Assembly: GCF_900199545.1 (NCBI RefSeq)
Contig: NZ_LT962671.1
Location: 2,359,550 to 2,373,794, forward strand
Direction: 5' to 3'
From: Raoultibacter massiliensis
GTDB taxonomy: Bacteria > Actinomycetota > Coriobacteriia > Coriobacteriales > Eggerthellaceae
Length of the DNA stretch: 14,245 nt
A model generated the notes under the pieces. That model was given only the letters and a program-made list of their open reading frames with translations, was not told the origin of the DNA and ran no database searches. The translations under genes were made by a program, and so were the position numbers. The stretch's first letter is position 1, and each line of letters opens with the position of its first letter. Shown in pieces: positions 8,084 to 14,245 of this stretch.

Positions 8084-8165
8084 CAAACCCCCAATCCTTG
8101 CCCCGCCCGCTTCGACGGGGATGAGACAACAATAGGAGCATGATATCACCGAAAGCAGCGTTTTG

Positions 8166-8194
8166 CGTATATAAGCAGTAAGGTAATCGTCCAA
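8166..8194 (-). promoter_or_regulatory. Candidate promoter of the purine permease gene
   Basis: On the minus strand TTGGAC (8194-8189) resembles a -35. It is followed after 17 bp by TATACG, or after 15 bp by TATATA (8173-8168), in a locally AT-rich stretch. The implied leader is about 75 nt. The leader also has a small CCCG/CGGG hairpin near 8106-8119, which does not resemble a known purine riboswitch. Confidence 0.4.
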
Positions 8195-8197
8195 GAT

Positions 8198-8227
8198 GAT
8201 TGCCGCCTTCCGCAAAAGGCGGCAATC
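8198..8227 (-). terminator. Strong 12-bp hairpin after the large peptidase gene, possible terminator
   Basis: GATTGCCGCCTT (8198-8209) and AAGGCGGCAATC (8216-8227) form a perfect 12-bp stem with a 6-nt loop, 25 nt past the stop of the two-module peptidase. There is no T-run after it on either strand, so it is not a canonical intrinsic terminator. It may stabilise the mRNA 3' end or act with Rho. It ends 4 bp before the candidate -35 of the permease. Confidence 0.55.
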
Positions 8228-8252
8228 AACCCCCTGTCAGAAGCACTCGCCG

Positions 8253-11200
8253 TCAAAAGCGCTTGCCGTTTATGCGCCTGCGCGCAACGGCCAGAGCGAC
8301 CAGTCCCAGCGCAGCTAACGCGCTTGCAGTCGCGAGCGACAGCGGATCGCCCGCCTTGGCGAGCGGTGCCGGTGCCTTCGAGCCTCCGCCATCGCCGGGC
8401 ACGACATCGTTGCTCGCATCGCGCGGCACGGTGATCGCCTTCACGCACACGTTGGTCACCGAACTGCGATCGCCCGCTCTCGCCAGGTCGCGCCCGTAGC
8501 CCGCAGGGTTCTCCCACGACAATCCGTCGGCCGACACCAGGCTCACCTCAGGCTCGCCCTCGGCGCCGAAGCCCATGAAATCGGGCTGCCTTCCCACCGA
8601 TTCGGGATCGGGCGTATACGCTTCGACGGCGATCGGATACGCGAAGCTCGTATTCTCGAGCTTCACCACGACCGAGAACGCATCACCCGCACGTAAGGCA
8701 ACGGGTTCGGCCAGGTCGACCGTCGCGTAACCTGGGTTCTTCCTCGTTCCCGACGTTGTCGACACGAGCTCGCCCGAGGTCGGATCGCCCGCATCGGTCA
8801 CACCGCGATAGACCTCGATCGTATAAGCGGTGTTGCGACCCGTCGTGCACAGCTGCACGGAGCGAAGCGTCTCGTCGCGCTCGCTCGCGAACGCGTTGGC
8901 GGCATAGCCTGTTGTCGAGCCGTCAACCGAAAGGGAATTCAGCCATCCCGCCGCATCGTAGTCGTATATCTTCTCGCTCGAATCGGCAGGCTTGCCTGAA
9001 AGCGCCGCCTCGATCTCGAGGGACTCGTCTTCGTACGAGATCCAGTAGTAGCCCGCCTCGCCGTCGTCGGTCCCCCACGAGTTCTTGACAAGCCATGCAC
9101 CGTCGTCATCGGGTCGCATGTAGGCGTTAAAGTTGTAGCGCGAAAAATCGTCGTCCCAGCCGACAATGGCAATGTAATGGTTCTCGGTGAACGCACCCTG
9201 GGACCTATCGGCATACCAGCTGGAATGATCCCAATTGTAATTCATACCCCTATCCGAGCAGAACGCAGCCGTCACCGGCCCGTTTTCGGCAATTTCCTCC
9301 TTCACTGCACGTTCGAGGTCGGCTTCGCTCGGTTGCTCCCAATACGACGCGGCGCCGGCGGCGAAGAACGACGCGTCTGTCAGCCGGACGTCGCTTGCAT
9401 AACGCAGCGACTCGCTGATTTCGGGGTTCGCCCAATCGGTCACGCCTTCTTCCGCCACAACCGCACCCTTGCCGTGCGCCAAACTGCCCGCTATGCGGAA
9501 GGGTGTCGTGCCCGCACCGTACGGGGTGGTCACAGGAGCCGTAGGTGCCACGCCGAACGATTCGCGCTCCTCGTCTCCCACATAGGCGAAGTACGCCGCA
9601 TGGAAGGGCGATAGGCCTTGCGCGACGAGCTCGTCCGAGGCGGCTCCGTCGTAGACGAGCGAGATCTCAAGCGATGCCATGGAAGCGAATGGCCCGCACA
9701 GGTCGGACTGCCCTTGATCGCGCACCGGCGTCGTCAGGCCCTTCTCGCGCGGGTCGAACGACGAAGCGTCGGCGGGGTTTTCGGGCTCCTCGCCGCCGTC
9801 GGTGGCGAACGCCTTGATGCACACGTTGCCGAAACGATCCGGGTTTACCTCCTGCAGATCGACCCATTGGGCCTTGCCCTGGCCCCCTACACCGACCGCC
9901 CCCACGAAGCTCTCGCCGAAAGACCCGTACACCTCGTCATCGGGACCGACCATCTCCACGGAAAGATAATTCCCCTCGGTCGAATCCTCCGGCGACGTGC
10001 CGAACCACTTCATCACGACGCTGAACTTCTCGCCTGCGGCAACCTGCGCGGGCTGGTCGAGATCGAAGGTGTACCACCCCAAAGAAGGCACGCTTTCCTG
10101 CTGCGAGCTTACAAGCGTTCCGCTTTCGGGATCGCTCGCGTCGGAGAGGTTCGTGTACACCTTGATGTCGAGCGTCGTATCGAAGCCCTTCACCCAAGCG
10201 CCCACCGCATCGATCGTCTGGGAGCGCGTAGCGGTGAACACGTTCGCCCCCATGACATCATGCCCCATCCCCGGGATATAGCTGGCCTCTATGGCATCGT
10301 ACTGGTACGTCTCATCGTATGGGAGATCGTCGCTTTCCGCCTCGTCGGGGATCAGCGACGTCGGCTGGGCGATCGTCTTCTCGCAGTACGAGAAGTAGAA
10401 GATGCCCTCGTCGCCCATGATGGCCGTTTTGTCGCTACTTTCGCTCTTGACGCGAGCGCCCCACGAGTTCTTGACGATCCACGCGCCGTCCATTATGGGA
10501 ACGATGTAGTCCTCGCCGTCTGCGCCTTCCTGAACCGTCGCGATATCGGAGTCGTAATCGCGGTTCTGCCCGGTGTCATCGTCGAGAAGCGGCGTGGCGA
10601 AGTTCCAGCGCGAGTACGTGTTGTCCCACCCGACGATCGTGACCGCATGGTTCGGCACCGCGATGCCGCGATCCTCTACGTCGGTGTCGGCATCGTAGAC
10701 CCAGTAGTTCGGAGAGATCTGGATAACGGTATCGTCTGCAGGATCAGCCTCGTTCGCAACGGAAGCCTCGGCCGCAAGGGGCTCGACGTCCGCTTCGCCC
10801 GCCTCTTCTTCGGCGGCTTGCTTTAGCGCTTCGGAAGCTTCGCCTTGGTCGGCCCCTTCCGTGCCGCCAGCCGCCCCATCCGCAGTCGGAGCGGCTACGG
10901 GCTGATGGTGGTACGGACCATCTATGGGGTTCCCATCGGCGTAGTACAGCATCGATACAGCACCGTTGTCGTAGACCGCCTGCTTGGTTTTCTCCATGGC
11001 CGCGACCGAGGAGACTTCGTCGAAATCGCGGCCGACGATATTTCCGCCTACGACCTCGATCGGCGCGATCTCGGGATACACCTCGCAACGGTCGAGGCGA
11101 ACGCGCGAAAGACTGTAGCTTCGCACCGCCGAATCGGCCATGGCTAAGGCGCAGCCCTCAAGCTCGCCCGCCGTGGCAGGGGTAAGGAAGGGCACGTCCG

Positions 11201-11822
11201 ACTCGTTCGACAGCCCGCGACCCGCCGCGAGCGTTGCGGCAGCCGAATACGAGTTCCCAGCGGTATCGAAGCCGTACGGTTCTTCGTAATCTGGGGCTAC
11301 CCGATGGTCGTTGCCCGACGTTTCCAGCTCGTCGCCGTCGAGCGTGTTGCCCTCGCGCTCGCCGTTGAACGTGCCGAACACCAGGTGGGCTTCCGACCAG
11401 TCGACCTCGTTACCACCCGCAGACGCGATGCCCTGCTGCACCAGACGCGCCGACTCGAGCGCGGCGATCGATGCGAACGACCAGCACGAACCCGTCTTTC
11501 CCTGATCTTTGATCGAGGTATAGGGAGCCGTGTATTTCTCCGGAAGGACGGAAAGCGTCTGGATACCCTGCTGCTCCGCCGAAGACGAGCCGGCGTACAG
11601 CTTGAAGCCGTCGTCGGTAACGATCGCGTGCTCTTCGTTGTATGCGATGGCGTTCGCCGCGATCTCGTCGAAAAGCCGCACCGCCGCTTCGTGTGCCACC
11701 CCGTCGCCCGAAGTGCTTTCTTGGGGGTTCGCCACAGCGGCTGCGGGCAAGAGCGTTACCGCGAGCAACCCCGCGAGCAGCGTACGGCCTGCTGCGCCCA
11801 CCCATTTCGTTCGCATCGTCAT
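8253..11822 (-). CDS. Secreted two-module papain-like (C1A) cysteine peptidase with C-terminal wall anchor
   Basis: A 1189-residue surface peptidase. Residues 1-32 are a Sec signal peptide (charged start, LLAGLLAVTLL, cleavage near AVA-NP). Module 1 is a C1A domain (about 95-490) with QGKTGSCWSF (Q107, C113), NHAVTIVGWD (H392) and KNSWG (N452), then a beta-rich lectin-like domain (about 505-672) ending NVCIKAF. After an EEPENPAD linker, module 2 repeats this: QGQSDLCGPF (Q703, C709), ENHYIAIVGWD (H882), KNSWG (N914), and a lectin-like domain to NVCVKAI (about 1125-1130). The anchor is PLAKAGDP, a hydrophobic helix and RRR near the C-terminus. An Ala/Glu-rich loop (about 307-363) sits inside the first catalytic domain. 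The open frame continues about 220 codons upstream through the neighbouring gene, but that part is an out-of-frame shadow. The ATG at 11822 has AAAGG 6 nt upstream and starts the signal peptide. The substrate is unknown. Confidence 0.9.
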   Translation of the reverse strand: MTMRTKWVGAAGRTLLAGLLAVTLLPAAAVANPQESTSGDGVAHEAAVRLFDEIAANAIAYNEEHAIVTDDGFKLYAGSSSAEQQGIQTLSVLPEKYTAPYTSIKDQGKTGSCWSFASIAALESARLVQQGIASAGGNEVDWSEAHLVFGTFNGEREGNTLDGDELETSGNDHRVAPDYEEPYGFDTAGNSYSAAATLAAGRGLSNESDVPFLTPATAGELEGCALAMADSAVRSYSLSRVRLDRCEVYPEIAPIEVVGGNIVGRDFDEVSSVAAMEKTKQAVYDNGAVSMLYYADGNPIDGPYHHQPVAAPTADGAAGGTEGADQGEASEALKQAAEEEAGEADVEPLAAEASVANEADPADDTVIQISPNYWVYDADTDVEDRGIAVPNHAVTIVGWDNTYSRWNFATPLLDDDTGQNRDYDSDIATVQEGADGEDYIVPIMDGAWIVKNSWGARVKSESSDKTAIMGDEGIFYFSYCEKTIAQPTSLIPDEAESDDLPYDETYQYDAIEASYIPGMGHDVMGANVFTATRSQTIDAVGAWVKGFDTTLDIKVYTNLSDASDPESGTLVSSQQESVPSLGWYTFDLDQPAQVAAGEKFSVVMKWFGTSPEDSTEGNYLSVEMVGPDDEVYGSFGESFVGAVGVGGQGKAQWVDLQEVNPDRFGNVCIKAFATDGGEEPENPADASSFDPREKGLTTPVRDQGQSDLCGPFASMASLEISLVYDGAASDELVAQGLSPFHAAYFAYVGDEERESFGVAPTAPVTTPYGAGTTPFRIAGSLAHGKGAVVAEEGVTDWANPEISESLRYASDVRLTDASFFAAGAASYWEQPSEADLERAVKEEIAENGPVTAAFCSDRGMNYNWDHSSWYADRSQGAFTENHYIAIVGWDDDFSRYNFNAYMRPDDDGAWLVKNSWGTDDGEAGYYWISYEDESLEIEAALSGKPADSSEKIYDYDAAGWLNSLSVDGSTTGYAANAFASERDETLRSVQLCTTGRNTAYTIEVYRGVTDAGDPTSGELVSTTSGTRKNPGYATVDLAEPVALRAGDAFSVVVKLENTSFAYPIAVEAYTPDPESVGRQPDFMGFGAEGEPEVSLVSADGLSWENPAGYGRDLARAGDRSSVTNVCVKAITVPRDASNDVVPGDGGGSKAPAPLAKAGDPLSLATASALAALGLVALAVARRRINGKRF
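11303..11444. repeat. 142-bp perfect repeat, copy in the two-module peptidase
   Basis: Identical base for base to 13764-13905, at an offset of 2461 bp. Identity drops at both ends but stays near 90% for about another 110 bp on the catalytic-cysteine side. It encodes the segment after the catalytic Cys (around QQGIASAGGNEVDW to SGNDH). It is evidence of recent duplication or gene conversion between the two peptidase genes. Confidence 0.9.
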
Positions 11823-11867
11823 ACTTCGCCTTTCGATCGGATACGGTGCCAGATTGCATAGGGCTTC

Positions 11868-11876
11868 AATGTAGCA
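11868..11876 (-). promoter_or_regulatory. Candidate extended -10 promoter for the two-module peptidase gene
   Basis: On the minus strand TGC-TACATT fits an extended -10 and would start transcription about 40 nt before the ATG at 11822. No clear -35 is visible. The form is the same as the candidate upstream of the GGDEF-EAL gene (TGC-TATGAT). The rest of the 241-bp spacer to the next gene is GC-rich and shows only the hairpin at 12015-12030. Confidence 0.4.
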
Positions 11877-12014
11877 AATCGGCTGCAACGAATATGCAAC
11901 AGGCTTGGCGATCCGCTGACGAACGGCGGTCGGGTTTCGAGACTCGGGCTGCGCCTCCCTTCGCCTTGGAAGAGCCGCTTCGCCCCGCAAGCGAGCAGAG
12001 CCGAACGAGGGAAA

Positions 12015-12030
12015 GGGGCGCGCACGCCCC
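12015..12030 (-). terminator. Possible intrinsic terminator after the one-module peptidase gene
   Basis: On the minus strand GGGGCG, a 4-nt loop, and CGCCCC are followed by TTTCCC, 33 nt past the TAG stop at 12064. The stem is short but fully GC. The T-run is only three bases, so termination may be partial and allow read-through into the second peptidase gene. Confidence 0.45.
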
Positions 12031-12063
12031 GTACCCGACCGAGTTTTGGACGCGAACCTTCGG

Positions 12064-14245
12064 CTAGCGCAGCGCACGCCTCCGCGCAACGACGAGCGCA
12101 ACCAGTGCCAGCACGGCCAAAGCGCCCGCAGTCGCAAGCGGCAGCGGATCGCCCGCTTTCGCAAGCGGGCTCGTCGGCGACCCCGCTTCGCCGTTCGCAT
12201 CGTTCGGATCGAGCGGCACCGCGTCGGCGGGGCCCTCGGGGCCTTCGGGGTTCTCGGGATCCCCGGGCTCTTCTTCGCTTTCCGTAGCGAACGCCTTGAT
12301 GCACACGTTGCTGTGCACAGGATCGGCAAGCAGCTGGCAATCGACCCATTCGACATCCCCTTGATCAGGGGGGACGATCGTACCGAAAAAGCTTTCGCCG
12401 CCATGGAGGTACACCGTGTTGCTATCCGTATTCTCCATGGGAACGTAGCTGTACGAAGAACCGCCGTCCGACGGCGGGGCATTCCATGACGCCACCACGC
12501 TGAACGTCTCGCCTTCGGAAACCGAGGCCGGCTGATCGAGATCGACGGTGTACCACCCGAAAGAAGGCACGTGCTCCCGCTGGGAGCTCACGAGCGTCCC
12601 GCTTTCCGGATCGCTCGCGTCGGAGAGGTTCGTGTACACCCTGATGTCGAGCGTCGTATCGCACTCCGTCACCCATACGCCGAGCGCATCGATCGACTGG
12701 GATCCCGTGGCGGTGAACACGTTCGCGCCCAGTATCTCGAAGGGGTCGTCGAAGATGGTCGAAGCGGTCGAGGCGTCGTACTGGTACGTCTCGTCGTATG
12801 GGAGATCGCCGCTTGCCGCCTCGTCGGGGACCATCGTCGTCGGCTGGGCGATCGTCTTCTCGCAGTACGAAAGGTAGAAGATGCCCTTGTCGCCCTGAAG
12901 CACCGTCACGCCAGAGTCGCTGTCCTCGGTGCCCCACGAGTTCTTGACAACCCACGCGCCGTCCATCGTGGGAACGATGTAGTCCTCGCCGTCTTTACCG
13001 GTTGCGACCTCGGCGATCTCGGGATCGTAAGCGCGGTTCTGCCCGGTGGCATCGTCGATAAGCGGCGTGGCGAAGTTCCAGCGCGAGTACGTGTTGTCCC
13101 ACCCGACGATCGCGATCACGTGGTCCACCATGACGGCGCCGCGACCTGCAACGTCGACATCGGCGTCGTACACCCAATAGTTCGGCGAAAGCTGCAGGAC
13201 GATGTCGTTCGCAGCGGTACCGCTCGCGGCGTCGGTCTGCGAGACGGAGGCCGCTTCGACCTCGGGACCCTCGCCCGCCTCGGCGCCTTCCGCGCCATCC
13301 CCAGTTTCAGCGGAGGTAGCGTCGACTTCGGAGCCTTCGCCCGCCTCGGCCACGGTCGCCTGAGGCTCCACGTACTCATGGTAGTAAGGACTGAACAGAT
13401 CCGTCTCGGAGTGGTACAGGGCCGTTATTGCGCCGTACTCGTAGATAGCCTGCTTGATTTCGCCCATGGCGGCCACGTCGAGATCGCGGTCGACGCCGCT
13501 TCCGGTCCCGTCCCCGAAATCTATGAAGGGCGCGACCTCGGGATGCATCACCGAACGATCGAGGCGCACACGGGAAAGGCCGTAGTTTCCCACCGCCGAT
13601 TCGGCCATGGCGAAAGCGCAGTCGGCGAACTCGTCATCCGTATCAGGGGTGAGGAAGGGCGCATCCGACTCGTTCGCCAGCCCGCGGCCCGCAGCGAGCG
13701 CGGCGGCAGCCATGTTCGAATTGCCGGCGGTATCGAAGCCGTAATACGGGTCTTGGACACTTTGATGGTCGTTGCCCGACGTTTCCAGCTCGTCGCCGTC
13801 GAGCGTGTTGCCCTCGCGCTCGCCGTTGAACGTGCCGAACACCAGGTGGGCTTCCGACCAGTCGACCTCGTTACCACCCGCAGACGCGATGCCCTGCTGC
13901 ACCAGGCGGGCCGACTCGAGCGCGGCGATCGATGCGAACGACCAGCACGAGCCCGTCGTTCCCTGGTTCTTGATCGAGGTGTAGGGAGCCGTGTATTTCT
14001 CCGGAAGGACGGAGAGCGCCCGCGCGCTGCCCGCTTCCGCCGACGGCGAGCCGAGGTACAACTCGAAGCCGTCTTCGGTAACATACGTGCGCTCGGCGTT
14101 GCGCGCAGCGGACTTCGCTGCGATCTCGTTGATGATCTGGATAGCGGCCTCGTGCTCCGCATTGTCGCCCGAAGCGTCGGTTCGGGGGCTTGCCATGGCG
14201 GCCGCGGGCAAGAGCGCCGTCGCGAGCAGCCCCGCGAGCAGCGTG
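12064..14245 (-). CDS. Secreted one-module papain-like (C1A) cysteine peptidase with wall anchor, 5' end outside the window
   Basis: 726 residues are visible; the first dozen or so are missing. The visible start, TLLAGLLATAL followed by LPAAAMASP, is the hydrophobic core and cleavage region of a signal peptide and matches the paralogue's TLLAGLLAVTLLPAAAVANP. The catalytic domain has QGTTGSCWSF (Cys codon at 13945-13947), DHVIAIVGWD (His codon at 13120-13122) and KNSWG. It is followed by a lectin-like domain ending NVCIKAFAT, a Pro/Glu-rich linker (EEEPGDPENPEGPEGP), PLAKAGDPL, a transmembrane helix and the tail RRRALR. An acidic low-complexity loop (13207-13371) with an internal EAGEGxEV repeat lies between the active-site Cys and His. 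It lacks the second catalytic module of its downstream paralogue but is otherwise collinear with it. The two genes lie head to tail with a 241-bp gap. The annotated start codon is not in the window. Confidence 0.88.
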   Translation of the reverse strand, partial: TLLAGLLATALLPAAAMASPRTDASGDNAEHEAAIQIINEIAAKSAARNAERTYVTEDGFELYLGSPSAEAGSARALSVLPEKYTAPYTSIKNQGTTGSCWSFASIAALESARLVQQGIASAGGNEVDWSEAHLVFGTFNGEREGNTLDGDELETSGNDHQSVQDPYYGFDTAGNSNMAAAALAAGRGLANESDAPFLTPDTDDEFADCAFAMAESAVGNYGLSRVRLDRSVMHPEVAPFIDFGDGTGSGVDRDLDVAAMGEIKQAIYEYGAITALYHSETDLFSPYYHEYVEPQATVAEAGEGSEVDATSAETGDGAEGAEAGEGPEVEAASVSQTDAASGTAANDIVLQLSPNYWVYDADVDVAGRGAVMVDHVIAIVGWDNTYSRWNFATPLIDDATGQNRAYDPEIAEVATGKDGEDYIVPTMDGAWVVKNSWGTEDSDSGVTVLQGDKGIFYLSYCEKTIAQPTTMVPDEAASGDLPYDETYQYDASTASTIFDDPFEILGANVFTATGSQSIDALGVWVTECDTTLDIRVYTNLSDASDPESGTLVSSQREHVPSFGWYTVDLDQPASVSEGETFSVVASWNAPPSDGGSSYSYVPMENTDSNTVYLHGGESFFGTIVPPDQGDVEWVDCQLLADPVHSNVCIKAFATESEEEPGDPENPEGPEGPADAVPLDPNDANGEAGSPTSPLAKAGDPLPLATAGALAVLALVALVVARRRALR
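13764..13905. repeat. 142-bp perfect repeat, copy in the one-module peptidase
   Basis: Partner of 11303-11444, identical throughout including wobble positions. Sequence on the side away from the catalytic Cys diverges at once, and the encoded proteins there differ considerably (around YYGFDTAG and beyond). The sharp edge is what gene conversion or a recent crossover would leave. Confidence 0.9.

Noticed and set aside
8084..8165. Purine riboswitch in the permease leader
   Set aside because: The leader is short and shows none of the conserved junction and loop sequences of purine-sensing riboswitches; only a small GC hairpin is visible.
9618..10826. 402-codon plus-strand frame opposite the two-module peptidase
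   Set aside because: It is antisense to intact catalytic and lectin-like domains and has no coding hallmark of its own.
11925..11965. tRNA T-arm-like sequence (GGGTTTCGAGACTCGGG)
   Set aside because: The flanking bases do not form a proper 5-bp T stem, and no anticodon or acceptor arms can be built around it.
11823..12482. N-terminal extension of the large peptidase frame by about 220 codons (total 1409)
   Set aside because: The extension runs through the 3' end of the neighbouring peptidase gene in another frame, is rich in Arg and Ser with no domain, and lies upstream of a perfect signal peptide with its own ribosome binding site.
8253..14245. Frameshift or split of one original three-module gene
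   Set aside because: Each gene has its own signal peptide, anchor and stop, and a spacer with a ribosome binding site, so two independent genes are the better reading.

Overview
The window is about 14.2 kb of GC-rich DNA. Codon use is GC-biased and long spurious open frames lie opposite the real genes. The gene content suggests a gut actinobacterium of the Coriobacteriia, most probably Eggerthellaceae. The grounds are a Tat-exported fumarate-reductase-like flavoprotein paired with a membrane-embedded LuxR-type regulator, and large sortase-anchored-looking surface cysteine peptidases. This placement is inferred from gene families and not from a marker gene.

Left part (1-3401): a Tat/lipobox FAD-dependent reductase on the minus strand is divergent from a multi-pass membrane protein with a C-terminal LuxR helix-turn-helix on the plus strand. 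They share a 165-bp intergenic region that holds a direct repeat (1797-1809 and 1830-1842). It also holds an inverted repeat (1862-1888) that overlaps the regulator's ribosome binding site. The arrangement suggests a regulator that senses something at the membrane and controls the reductase and perhaps itself.

Middle (3422-8083), all minus strand: a 1001-residue PAS-PAS-GGDEF-EAL-PAS-PAS protein whose GGDEF motif is degenerate but whose EAL site is intact, so it is probably a sensory c-di-GMP phosphodiesterase. Upstream of it is an AzgA/PbuG-type purine permease that ends in a clear bidirectional intrinsic terminator (6705-6734).

Right part (8253-14245), minus strand: two tandem secreted papain-like (C1A) peptidases. 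The first in transcription order (12064-14245) has one catalytic module, and its 5' end lies outside the window. The second (8253-11822) has two complete catalytic plus lectin-like modules. Both end in the same unusual anchor, LAKAGDPL followed by a transmembrane helix and an RRR tail. They share a 142-bp block that is perfectly identical at nucleotide level, which points to recent duplication or gene conversion.

Each unit appears to be transcribed on its own. No RNA genes, insertion sequences, CRISPR arrays or phage genes were seen. The most interesting features are the protease pair (module growth, altered anchor, variable acidic loops, atypical second active site) and the structured regulatory region between flavoprotein and regulator.
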